Shown here in pieces: positions 26,747 through 34,513 of a stretch of DNA of 64,000 bases. Where the stretch lies: NCBI RefSeq assembly GCF_024105665.1, contig NZ_JAAAMK010000001.1, positions 310,001 through 374,000 on the forward strand, given 5' to 3'. Position 1 is the stretch's first letter, and each line of letters starts with the position of its first letter. The translations under genes were made by a program, and so were the position numbers. The notes beneath the pieces were generated by a model. That model was given only the letters and a program-made list of their open reading frames with translations. It was not told the origin of the DNA and ran no database searches. The stretch comes from Aliihoeflea aestuarii. Lineage in GTDB: Bacteria; Pseudomonadota; Alphaproteobacteria; Rhizobiales; Rhizobiaceae.

Positions 26747-27034
26747 TCAGCAGACGCGCCGGGCCATCCGTTCTTCGGCGCGCCGCTGCGACAACGCGCT
26801 CAGCGTCGCGGTCGGATCGGCGGACATGCTCGCCAGCTTCGCTTCGAAGAGATCGGATCGCATGAGGCCGATATCGGCCAGTTGGTGATCCGAAAGCTCG
26901 TTCAGACTACCCAGATGGCGTCGATTGAGCATCGCGCGCAGAACTGCCTTGAGCCCGTTCGCCACGCGCGACGCCACATCCGTGCGCGACGGGGCGGCAC
27001 CGGCATATGTCGTGGTGTGATCGAGGGCGGTCAT
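26747..27034 (-). CDS. DUF1127 small protein
   Basis: The 95-residue product has the short arginine-rich DUF1127 helix-loop motif (NRRHLGSLNELSDHQLADIG) in its middle. DUF1127 proteins are small alphaproteobacterial proteins, several of which bind RNA or influence stress and phosphate or polysaccharide physiology. The start chosen has a strong AAGGAGA ribosome-binding site at about 27041-27047; the open frame upstream is not family-like. It is divergent from the LysR gene at 27242. In Brucella and Agrobacterium the LysR protein VtlR activates DUF1127 genes, which suggests that this pair is functionally linked. Confidence 0.85.
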   Translation of the reverse strand: MTALDHTTTYAGAAPSRTDVASRVANGLKAVLRAMLNRRHLGSLNELSDHQLADIGLMRSDLFEAKLASMSADPTATLSALSQRRAEERMARRVC

Positions 27035-27215
27035 GGCAGGTCTCCTTTTCGATGGATGCGATGCGATCGGCTCCACAGTCTGGTTGAGGCGCGCGTCTTC
27101 CCGCGCGGGCGCACCACCAAAAAGAGGTGCCGCCCGCCGAAAAGCCGGCATGTGGGAACGGTCGAAGATGCGCTGCTTCGATTGATTAGTCGAACGAATG
27201 TTTCTAATATTTAGC

Positions 27216-27238
27216 ATCAATGATCATGATGGATTGAT
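27216..27238. promoter_or_regulatory. LysR-type operator (T-N11-A) upstream of the LysR gene
   Basis: ATCAAT at 27216-27221 and ATTGAT at 27233-27238 form a perfect 6-bp dyad with an 11-base spacer, exactly the T-N11-A architecture of LysR-type boxes. It ends three bases before the LysR start codon, where binding would be expected to repress the regulator's own synthesis. A second ATTGAT lies at 27181-27186. Confidence 0.6.
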
Positions 27239-27241
27239 CCC

Positions 27242-28204
27242 ATGGCAGCGGCACCGCTCGATCTCGACCAGTTGCATACCTTCATCACAATCGCCGATAT
27301 GGGCTCGTTCACGCGCGCGGCGGAAGAGGTTCACCGCACGCAGTCGGCGGTTTCCATGCAGATGCGCCGGCTCGAAGAGCGGGTCGGCAAGCAGCTTTTC
27401 GCCAAGGACGGACGCACGAACCGCCTCACGGAGGATGGCGAGCGGCTGCTGTCCTATGCCCGCCGCCTGATCCGGCTCAACCGCGAAACGCTCGCCGCTT
27501 TCGACGACGCGTCGCTCGAAGGTCACATCCGCATCGGCACGCCGGACGATTACGCAGACCGTTTCCTGCCGGAGATCATGGCGCGGTTTCTGCGATCCAA
27601 TCCGCGCGTGGAATTGTCGGTGACCTGCGAGCCGACCGCCAATCTGGTCGAGCAGATCAAGCGCGGACAGCTCGATATCGCGCTCATCACCCATGACGAC
27701 GCACGCGGTTCCGAAGTCGTGCGGCGCGAGCCGCTTTTGTGGGTCGGCTCGATGAACCACGAAGTACACCAGGAAGAAGTGCTGCCGCTTGCGCTCGGCC
27801 GCCCGAGCTGCCTTTGGCGGCGCACGGCCTGCGACATGCTCGACGCGATGAACCGCGACTATCGCATCATCTTCACAAGTTGGTCGGCGACCGTCATCAT
27901 GTCGGCCGTCCTTTCGGGGCTCGCCGTCTCGGTCCTGCCGGAATGCGCCTTGCGGCCCGGCATGCGGATCCTCGGCGAATCCGACGGGTTCGGCGCGCTG
28001 CCGGATTGCCGGATCGGCATTTTGCGCGGTCATTCCAGCCAGCCGCAGATCGTGGACGCGCTGGCGCGCCACATTTCCGAAAGTCTCGACAACATCTCCG
28101 TCGTGCCGCCGGCGACCGACGAGGCCGGGCATTTCGACTTTGCCGGCATCGCCTACGGGCGCGCCAAGCGGCTTCGGCCGGGCCAGATGCTTCCCGGTTG
28201 GTAG
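27242..28204 (+). CDS. LysR-family regulator (VtlR/LsrB-like)
   Basis: This 320-residue LysR-type regulator has an N-terminal helix-turn-helix (MGSFTRAAEEVHRTQSAVSM, QMRRLEERVGKQLF) at residues 8-67, and a substrate-binding domain starting GHIRIGTPDDYADRFLPEIM. Both the opening APLDLDQLHTF and a divergent DUF1127 neighbour recall VtlR of Brucella and LsrB of Sinorhizobium, regulators of DUF1127 genes, small RNAs and the envelope or redox state. This assignment is by resemblance. A T-N11-A palindrome sits directly before its start codon. xseA follows 45 bases downstream in the same direction. Confidence 0.85.
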   Translation: MAAAPLDLDQLHTFITIADMGSFTRAAEEVHRTQSAVSMQMRRLEERVGKQLFAKDGRTNRLTEDGERLLSYARRLIRLNRETLAAFDDASLEGHIRIGTPDDYADRFLPEIMARFLRSNPRVELSVTCEPTANLVEQIKRGQLDIALITHDDARGSEVVRREPLLWVGSMNHEVHQEEVLPLALGRPSCLWRRTACDMLDAMNRDYRIIFTSWSATVIMSAVLSGLAVSVLPECALRPGMRILGESDGFGALPDCRIGILRGHSSQPQIVDALARHISESLDNISVVPPATDEAGHFDFAGIAYGRAKRLRPGQMLPGW

Positions 28205-28249
28205 GGCGGCGGGCTGGTAAGCTACGCGCCAACGTTTTACGAGTCCGGC

Positions 28250-29803
28250 ATGTCTGATCCTGCGACCTCCGATTCGCGCACCAATGCGAGCGAATATTCC
28301 GTCTCCGAGATTTCCGGCGCGCTGAAGCGCGTCGTCGAGGATACGTTCGGAAATGTGCGCGTGCGCGGCGAAATCTCCGGCTATCGCGGCCCGCACTCGT
28401 CGGGCCATGCGTATTTCTCGCTCAAGGACGATCGCGCCCGCATCGAGGCGGTGGTCTGGAAGGGGACGTTCACGAAGCTCAAGTTCCGGCCCGAAGAGGG
28501 CATGGAAGTCATCGCCTCCGGCAAGCTCACCACCTATCCCGGATCGTCGAAATACCAGATCGTCATCGACAATATCGAGCCGGCCGGCGCCGGCGCGCTG
28601 ATGGCGCTTCTGGAGGAGCGCAAGCGCAGGCTTGCCACCGAGGGATTGTTCGAAAGCGCGCGCAAGCGGCCCCTTCCCTTCATGCCCCGCACGATCGGCG
28701 TCATCACCTCGCCGACCGGAGCCGTGATCCGCGACATCATCCACCGCATTGCCGACCGGTTCCCCGTGCATGTCATCGTCTGGCCGGTTCGCGTCCAGGG
28801 CGACACCACGGGCGCGGAAGTCTCGAGCGCGGTCGCCGGCTTCAATGCGCTGCCGGACGGCATCGCGCGTCCCGATCTCCTGATCGTCGCGCGCGGCGGC
28901 GGCAGTCTGGAAGATTTGTGGGGCTTCAATGACGAGGCGGTAGTGCGCGCCGTCGCAGCTTCGCAAATCCCCATCATCTCCGCCGTCGGCCACGAGACCG
29001 ACTGGACGCTGATCGATCTCGTCGCGGACCGCCGCGCGCCAACGCCGACGGGCGCCGCCGAGATGGCCGTGCCCGTGAAGGCGGATCTGGAAGCTGCCGT
29101 CGCGCGGTTTTCGGCGCGGCTCAAGGGAGCCGTCTCGCGCAGCACGCAAAGGAAACGCGACGGACTGCGCGCGACCGCCCGCGCGCTGCCATCGGCGGAT
29201 ATGCTTCTTGCTCTTCCGCGCCGACGTTTCGACGAGGCGGCAAGCCGGCTGCAACGCGCGCTCGTCGCGAGCACCGAGGCGAAGAAGCTGCGCCTGCGCG
29301 GCCTGCGCCTGTCGCCGGCCGTGCTATCGCGACGACTGACGGACGCGAAGGCCCGCAGCGAGCGCGCGGCGGCACGGTTGCCGAACTGCTTCGAGGCGAT
29401 GGTCGCCAACCGGCGCAACCGTCTGGCGCGCGATGCGATGCGCGTGACGCCGTCTGCCCTGCTGCGCCGGCTCGAAGCGGCGGGTCAAAGGGCCGACAGT
29501 CTCGGACAGCGACAGCGGCAGTCGATCGACCGGGCAATCGAAAGGCGGCGCCAGCGCTTCGAGCAGGCGGCGCGGCTCGCCGGTTCACTCTCCTATACGA
29601 AAATCCTGGAACGCGGCTTTGCGGTCGTGCTCGACAGCGAAGCCAAACTCGTAAAGCGCGCTCTGGAGGTATCTGCCGGCGATGCCGTATCGATCCGTTT
29701 TGCCGATGGTGATGTTGCCGCCATCACGGCAGGGGATGCGCCGGTACGGCCAAAGGCCAAGACGAAGCCTTCCGGTCCCGCCGGACAAGGCTCGCTTTTC
29801 TAG
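28250..29803 (+). CDS. xseA: Exodeoxyribonuclease VII large subunit
   Basis: XseA is the catalytic subunit of exonuclease VII, which degrades single-stranded DNA from either end with XseB. The 517-residue product has the N-terminal OB-fold ([34 protein letters not shown]), the catalytic domain signature [16 protein letters not shown] at about residue 213, [15 protein letters not shown], a long coiled-coil arginine-rich region, and the C-terminal LERGFAVV segment. The xseB small subunit is not adjacent. The usual C-terminus is extended by a short lysine/proline tail. Confidence 0.95.
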   Translation: MSDPATSDSRTNASEYSVSEISGALKRVVEDTFGNVRVRGEISGYRGPHSSGHAYFSLKDDRARIEAVVWKGTFTKLKFRPEEGMEVIASGKLTTYPGSSKYQIVIDNIEPAGAGALMALLEERKRRLATEGLFESARKRPLPFMPRTIGVITSPTGAVIRDIIHRIADRFPVHVIVWPVRVQGDTTGAEVSSAVAGFNALPDGIARPDLLIVARGGGSLEDLWGFNDEAVVRAVAASQIPIISAVGHETDWTLIDLVADRRAPTPTGAAEMAVPVKADLEAAVARFSARLKGAVSRSTQRKRDGLRATARALPSADMLLALPRRRFDEAASRLQRALVASTEAKKLRLRGLRLSPAVLSRRLTDAKARSERAAARLPNCFEAMVANRRNRLARDAMRVTPSALLRRLEAAGQRADSLGQRQRQSIDRAIERRRQRFEQAARLAGSLSYTKILERGFAVVLDSEAKLVKRALEVSAGDAVSIRFADGDVAAITAGDAPVRPKAKTKPSGPAGQGSLF

Positions 29804-29812
29804 AGAAACGGA

Positions 29813-30016
29813 TCACTCGCCCGGTTGGGCGGAAGAAAACTCATCCTGATCGCAAGGCTGGCCCGTGCGGAACTGTTCGGACAGGCAAGCGCCCCGATCA
29901 AAGCCACCCCCGGCAGTCGTCACAGCACGCGCCATTCCGCCCGCGCCACATGCCTGCAATGAAACAGCCGCAATCGCTATCGCTGCAATGGTTCGCAATG
30001 GAAGGGATATGGTCAT
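29813..30016 (-). CDS. Small putative lipoprotein
   Basis: The 67-residue product starts MTISLPLRTIAAIAIAAVSL and has LQAC at residues 20-23, a plausible though imperfect lipobox with the cysteine at the expected distance from the N-terminus. The mature part is short, glycine-rich, and has two more cysteines (RGACLSEQ and GQPCDQDE). I do not recognise a family. An ATG six codons earlier (MRSDGRM) is an alternative start. The longer open frame upstream overlaps the next small gene and is not exported-like. Confidence 0.5.
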   Translation of the reverse strand: MTISLPLRTIAAIAIAAVSLQACGAGGMARAVTTAGGGFDRGACLSEQFRTGQPCDQDEFSSAQPGE

Positions 30017-30081
30017 TCGCCCATCTGAACGCATTCGAATCTCTTGCGCAAGACGTCGTGCTGTGTGGGCGGCATGCGAGT

Positions 30082-30195
30082 TCATTGGAAGTACAGGATC
30101 AAGGCGAGTCCCATTAGCCCTGCGACGATGACAATGCCGAAAAGCCATTTGCCGCTTTGACCTCGCGGACGCTGCTTGGGATACTCGCTCCGCAT
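30082..30195 (-). CDS. Tiny single-pass membrane protein (37 aa)
   Basis: A 37-residue frame reads MRSEYPKQRPRGQSGKWLFG followed by the hydrophobic segment IVIVAGLMGLALILYF. This basic-N-terminus, single-helix layout is typical of small membrane proteins. GAGAGGGCG lies just upstream as a candidate ribosome-binding site. It is in line with the lipoprotein-like gene downstream. No family is recognised, and the evidence is the composition, start site and reading frame. Confidence 0.5.
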   Translation of the reverse strand: MRSEYPKQRPRGQSGKWLFGIVIVAGLMGLALILYFQ

Positions 30196-30317
30196 CGTCG
30201 CCCTCTCTTTGAGTGTACCTTAGACGCAATCACCCGCAATGCAATTGCGACACTCAAAGCGAAGACCGACCGAGTTTGTCGACGAGCGGGAGGGGCGAAC
30301 CGATGTTCAAGAGAGAA

Positions 30318-30394
30318 TGGTACGGTTGGCTGGGGTTGAACCAGCGACCTCCGGATCCACAATCCGGCGCTCTAACCAGCTGAGCTACAACCGC
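30318..30394 (-). tRNA. tRNA-His (GTG), encoded CCA, no G-1
   Basis: The 77-base cloverleaf is complete. Acceptor stem GCGGTTG pairs with CAACCGT, giving a G1:U72 pair. The D-stem is GCTC/GAGC. Anticodon stem CCGGA/TCCGG encloses loop TTGTGGA with anticodon GTG. The T-arm is GCTGG/CCAGC with loop TTCAACC, and discriminator A73 is followed by encoded CCA. The base before position 1 is T, so the usual G-1 is not encoded. The U72, A73, no-G-1 form is the known divergent alphaproteobacterial type that is charged by a specialised HisRS. Confidence 0.97.
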
Positions 30395-30525
30395 ACGACC
30401 GACTGGTTGGGCTGCCTATTACGGGCATTCAGCCGCGATTTCAAGCGGGAATGGCACGGTGCGGCAGGAAAAACCCCTGTCGGAACGGCAACTGCTCGGC
30501 TCCATGGGATGCGATCCCTTGGAAG

Positions 30526-30554
30526 CAAAAGGCCGAGCGAGAAAGCCCGGCCTT
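30526..30554 (-). terminator. Intrinsic terminator of the phasin gene
   Basis: AAGGCCG at 30529-30535 pairs with CGGCCTT at 30548-30554. Read leftward, the stem ends in TTTTG. It lies 81 bases beyond the phasin stop. No other feature is seen in 30395-30635. Confidence 0.7.
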
Positions 30555-30635
30555 CGTTCGAGCCCGCCGGGAGGACGGCAGGTCAGGCGCCCGGCGAAAG
30601 GGAGAAGGTTTCGCCAGGGCATAGACACTCGCCCG

Positions 30636-31094
30636 TCAGGCGGCCTCGAGGTCCTTGATGGACTTTTCGAAAGCGCTCTTCATGGGCTTGATGACGTCTT
30701 CGGTCGCCTTCGTCGAAGTCGCCTGGAAATCCTTGGCCTGCTCGATGGCGAGCTCCATCGACTTGCGCACGAAAGCCGTCTGCAATTCGAAGATTTCGGA
30801 GATGGACTTCGCCTTAACCAGCGCTTCGAAATGCGCGAAGCTCAGCTCGCTATTGGCGCGCAGGGCCGAAATCGACTTCAGCGACAATTCGCTGCCGGCC
30901 TGCTTGGCCGTTTCGAAGGTCGTCTCCAGCGATTGCTGGGTGTGTTCGGCATGCGACTTGATCTTGTCATAGGCCTGCCGGGATTGTTCGAGTCCGTTTT
31001 CCGCGAATGCGCGGAACTGGTCCGTTGCCTTGCTGGCGTCAAACGCGGCAGTGTCGATAATTTCGGCGGTCTGGGTGGCGGCGGTCTTGCTCAT
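30636..31094 (-). CDS. phaP: Phasin (polyhydroxyalkanoate granule protein)
   Basis: Phasins coat polyhydroxybutyrate granules and control their number and size. The 152-residue product is alanine- and lysine-rich, wholly helical in character, without cysteine. It shows the Phasin_2-type pattern (FRAFAENGLEQSRQAYDKIK, then SISALRANSELSFAHFEALV and AFVRKSMELAIEQAKDFQ). The C-terminal AFEKSIKDLEAA is also usual. It is monocistronic and ends in its own terminator. The acetoacetyl-CoA synthetase gene at 37.4 kb is also tied to PHB mobilisation. Confidence 0.9.
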   Translation of the reverse strand: MSKTAATQTAEIIDTAAFDASKATDQFRAFAENGLEQSRQAYDKIKSHAEHTQQSLETTFETAKQAGSELSLKSISALRANSELSFAHFEALVKAKSISEIFELQTAFVRKSMELAIEQAKDFQATSTKATEDVIKPMKSAFEKSIKDLEAA

Positions 31095-31289
31095 TGAACG
31101 TCCCTTTTCAGGTTTGGCGCGGCCCTTCCGTCGCTATCGACCGCGATCTTCGGGAACTATAGCCATTTTTTTGTGCAATGCAATATGAACGCGTGCAACG
31201 CGTCATGACCTGCCCGAGGATTAACCACATCTCCAATCGAAGCGGCTCACCACTGCCCCCAAGGTGGACGCGGAGCCGAAGCGCTTTTA

Positions 31290-31304
31290 TTAACGAAGGG
31301 TTAA
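31290..31304. promoter_or_regulatory. CtrA-type binding site upstream of the PdhS-family kinase
   Basis: TTAA, seven bases, TTAA occurs at 31290-31304, exactly the full CtrA recognition pattern, 32 bases before the kinase start codon. CtrA is the alphaproteobacterial cell-cycle master regulator that PdhS/DivJ/PleC kinases control through DivK. Binding is inference from the motif. Confidence 0.6.
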
Positions 31305-31336
31305 ATGACAGGACACTGCTTGAGCACAGGTATAAG

Positions 31337-34300
31337 ATGACGGCTGCGGGCCATTCCTTCATCGACATCGCCGTTCTCAACGGCGTGCGCGAGCGTTTCG
31401 CGCGCGGTGACGCCGTCGTGCTTCTCAACCCTGAGCTCGACAAGGTTATCTGGGCGAACGGGCCGGGAGCCGCCCTGTTCGGTCATGGCGACATCGAAAG
31501 CGCGATGGACAGCGATGCCGGGCTTGCGGTGCAGGCAAGGCGTCAGATCGCGTCCCTGTCGGGCTTTCCGCGTATAGGCACCGACCGCGCGATTTCGCTG
31601 CGGCTGAGCCAGGGCGCGACGAGTCGCATGGTGACGCTGGAAGCGGCTCAATTGCGCCTGCCGCGCGGTGAACTTGCAATCATGCTGTGCCAGCCGGCAA
31701 ACCGCGCCGGTGGACAATCCGCAAGCATGGCAGCGGCGATCAGCGGATTCTCCGATGCCGGCTATGCGGCGGCACTTGTCGGCCCGGACGGCGCATCGAT
31801 TGCGGCCAGTGTCGGCTTTGAGACGCTTGGGCTGACCCAAACCGCGCTCGGGCGACTGGTCGAAAGCGTCGCGCGCAAACGCGACCGCCTCGTAAAAACC
31901 CTCGTCAACGTGGACGGCGGGGTCCTGCCCGTCGGTTTCGCGCGCTTGACCGACGAGCCGGCCATGCACCTGCTTCTCACCACGCAGGCACTTCAACCGG
32001 TCGAAGAGGAAAGCGATATCGAGGACGAACCGGTTCCGGCAGCAATGGCGACCGAACGGCCGCCTGAACCTTCGCAGGCAGTTTTCGCGCAGGACGTGCC
32101 GTCTGAAACGCCGGTTTCCGGCGATGCCGAAACCTCCGACGACACGCCTTCCGCGCAGGTCGAGAGCACCTCACCGGCGTCTTTTTCCGAACGCGAAAGC
32201 ACGACGCCCCGTATGCGCGACCTGTCGGCGCAGCCGATCCGCTTCGTATGGCGGAGCGATGCGAACGGACGTTTCAGCGAACTCTCCCCGGAATTCGTCG
32301 AGGCCGTCGGGCCGAACGCGGCCGACATCATCGGCCGCAGCTTTCGCGATGTCGCAACCGTCTTCGGCTTCGACCTCGATGAGGAGATTTCCGCTCTTCT
32401 GGATCGCCGCGACACCTGGTCGGGTCGCACCGTGCTCTGGCCGGTGGAAAATCACACGCTGAAAGTCCCGGTCGATCTCGCCGCGCTTCCCGTCTACGAC
32501 CGCGACCGGACCTTCGAAGGCTTTCGCGGATTCGGCGTCGTGCGGATGGCCGACGCCGTCGAAGATGCGGATGCGCTCGGCCTTGCCTTGGCCGGCCCTC
32601 CCATTGCCGACCGACCGTCACAGCCGGAAAACCGCGAGACAGTGGACGCGGACGACAACATCGTCCGCCTCGACGACAAGCGGCCGACAAGTTCGACGAA
32701 GTCATTGTCGCCGGGAGACCGCGAAACGTTTCGAGAGATCGGAACGAAGCTGAAGAGCCAGGTAGGTCCGTCCGAACCCGACGCATCCGAAGACGAGGCG
32801 ACATCGGAGCGGCAGGCGCAGGAACGCGCCCGTTTTGCCGAAAACGATCCGGATGATGACACGCTCGAAATCGAAAGCGACGCAGACATGGCGGGCGGCG
32901 CGACGATCGTCCATCTGGCTGATGCGCGGCTGGACGACCGGGAGAGCGAAGCTGCGTTGATCGCGCAGGAGGCCGAAGACGACGACAATGCGCACCCTGC
33001 CGCGGCGACCTTGCATTTCCTGCCGTCCGCCTTCGCGACGAAATCCACCGAGACGCCGGGTATCGAAGACCAGTTGATCGGTCATCTGCCCGTCGCCACG
33101 TTGATCCATTCGGGCGAGCGGCTGCATTTCGCCAATCCCGCCTTTTTCGACCTGACCGGGTTTGTCTCGCTCGCCGCCTTCGCCGAAGCCGGCGGCCTCG
33201 ACGCCCTTTTTGGAACGGAGACGGAAACGTCGGACGGCGTTCTCGCGCTGAGGCGCGCCGATGGCATGGACGTGCCGGTCAAGGCGCATTTGCACGCCGT
33301 TCCCTGGCATGGCGGCAAGGCGCTGATGCTGACTCTGTTTGCGCAGGAGCAGGCGGGGACGGTTTCAGCGGAAGACGACCAGAACGAAGAATTGCGCGCG
33401 CATCTGGCGCAATTCCAGACGATCATCGATACGGCGACCGATGGCGTGGTACTGATCGACAACGATTTTGCCGTCCGCTCCATCTCGCAGCCTGCCGAAG
33501 CACTGTTCGGGTTCGACAGTGGGACGGTCGAGGGCCGCGCATTTCGAGAGCTTTTCGCGATCGAAAGCCAGCGCAGCGCGCAGGACTATGTCGAGCGGAT
33601 CGCCGGGAGCGGCGTCGACGCCATCATGAATGACGGACGCGAGGTGATCGGCCGCGAGGCGGAAGGCGGGTTCATTCCCTTGTTCATGACGATCGGCCGC
33701 CTGCCGATGGAGGGTGGATATTGTGCCGTCCTGCGCGATATTACGCAGTGGAAACAAGCGGAGGAAAGCCTCACCCACGCCCGTGCGGAGGCCGAGCGCG
33801 CCTCGTCGCAAAAAAGCGAATTCCTTGCCCGGATCAGCCATGAAATCCGAACGCCGCTCAACGCGATCATCGGGTTTTCCGAACTGATCATCAATGAGAG
33901 CTTCGGCCCGATCGGCACCGAGCGCTATCGCGACTATCTGCGCGACATCAGCCGCTCCGGCAATCACGTCCTCGACCTCGTCAACGACTTGCTCGACATT
34001 TCCAAGATCGAGGCGGGCGAGCAGGAACTGAACTATGAGGCGGTTTCGCTGAACGAGGTTCTGGGCGAGGCGGTGGCGATGATGCAGCCGCAGGCGAACC
34101 GCGAGCGCGTCATCATCCGCTCGTCCTTCGCCTCGCGCCTGCCGGACGTCGTCGCCGACCTGCGCTCGATCCGGCAGATCGCGCTCAACCTTCTGTCGAA
34201 CGCCGTTCGCTATACGCCGGCAGGCGGTCAGGTGATCCTGTCGACCGCGCTGGAGCCCGATGGCGGGATCGCCGTGCGGGTGCGCGACACGGGCATCGGC

Positions 34301-34510
34301 ATGACCGCACCCGAGATCGACCAGGCGCTGAAGCCGTTCAAGCGCGTCAACGCGCTGAAGCGCAGCCACCGCGAGGGAACCGGCCTCGGCCTGCCCTTGA
34401 CGAAGGCGCTGGTGGAGGCGAACCGCGCGCGGTTTACGATCAGTTCGAAGCCCGATGAGGGCACGCTGGTCGAGATCGACTTTCCGGCGACGCGCGTGCT
34501 GGCGGATTGA
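31337..34510 (+). CDS. pdhS: PdhS-family PAS-domain sensor histidine kinase
   Basis: This 1057-residue cytoplasmic-type kinase has no clear membrane segment. It carries PAS-like domains at about 300-400, 580-660 and 690-800 separated by acidic linkers, then a HisKA domain with the phosphoacceptor histidine at residue 835 in FLARISHEIRTPLNAI, and an HATPase domain (N-box NLLSNAVRYT, G1 DTGIGM, G2 GTGLGLPLTKALVEANRA). The HisKA/ATPase stretch matches the PleC/DivJ/PdhS family that phosphorylates DivK and PleD, and the size is near that of Brucella PdhS (about 1035 residues). The exact orthologue among PdhS, PdhS1 and PdhS2 is unresolved. The ATG at 31337 is used because the upstream extension covers the CtrA-type site. 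Confidence 0.85.
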   Translation: MTAAGHSFIDIAVLNGVRERFARGDAVVLLNPELDKVIWANGPGAALFGHGDIESAMDSDAGLAVQARRQIASLSGFPRIGTDRAISLRLSQGATSRMVTLEAAQLRLPRGELAIMLCQPANRAGGQSASMAAAISGFSDAGYAAALVGPDGASIAASVGFETLGLTQTALGRLVESVARKRDRLVKTLVNVDGGVLPVGFARLTDEPAMHLLLTTQALQPVEEESDIEDEPVPAAMATERPPEPSQAVFAQDVPSETPVSGDAETSDDTPSAQVESTSPASFSERESTTPRMRDLSAQPIRFVWRSDANGRFSELSPEFVEAVGPNAADIIGRSFRDVATVFGFDLDEEISALLDRRDTWSGRTVLWPVENHTLKVPVDLAALPVYDRDRTFEGFRGFGVVRMADAVEDADALGLALAGPPIADRPSQPENRETVDADDNIVRLDDKRPTSSTKSLSPGDRETFREIGTKLKSQVGPSEPDASEDEATSERQAQERARFAENDPDDDTLEIESDADMAGGATIVHLADARLDDRESEAALIAQEAEDDDNAHPAAATLHFLPSAFATKSTETPGIEDQLIGHLPVATLIHSGERLHFANPAFFDLTGFVSLAAFAEAGGLDALFGTETETSDGVLALRRADGMDVPVKAHLHAVPWHGGKALMLTLFAQEQAGTVSAEDDQNEELRAHLAQFQTIIDTATDGVVLIDNDFAVRSISQPAEALFGFDSGTVEGRAFRELFAIESQRSAQDYVERIAGSGVDAIMNDGREVIGREAEGGFIPLFMTIGRLPMEGGYCAVLRDITQWKQAEESLTHARAEAERASSQKSEFLARISHEIRTPLNAIIGFSELIINESFGPIGTERYRDYLRDISRSGNHVLDLVNDLLDISKIEAGEQELNYEAVSLNEVLGEAVAMMQPQANRERVIIRSSFASRLPDVVADLRSIRQIALNLLSNAVRYTPAGGQVILSTALEPDGGIAVRVRDTGIGMTAPEIDQALKPFKRVNALKRSHREGTGLGLPLTKALVEANRARFTISSKPDEGTLVEIDFPATRVLAD

Positions 34511-34513
34511 GAC

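Noticed and set aside
27224-29254. A 676-codon open frame on the minus strand opposite the LysR gene and xseA
   Set aside because: It spans two well-supported genes on the other strand, contains no recognisable domain and is highly basic, as expected from antisense reading of high-GC DNA.
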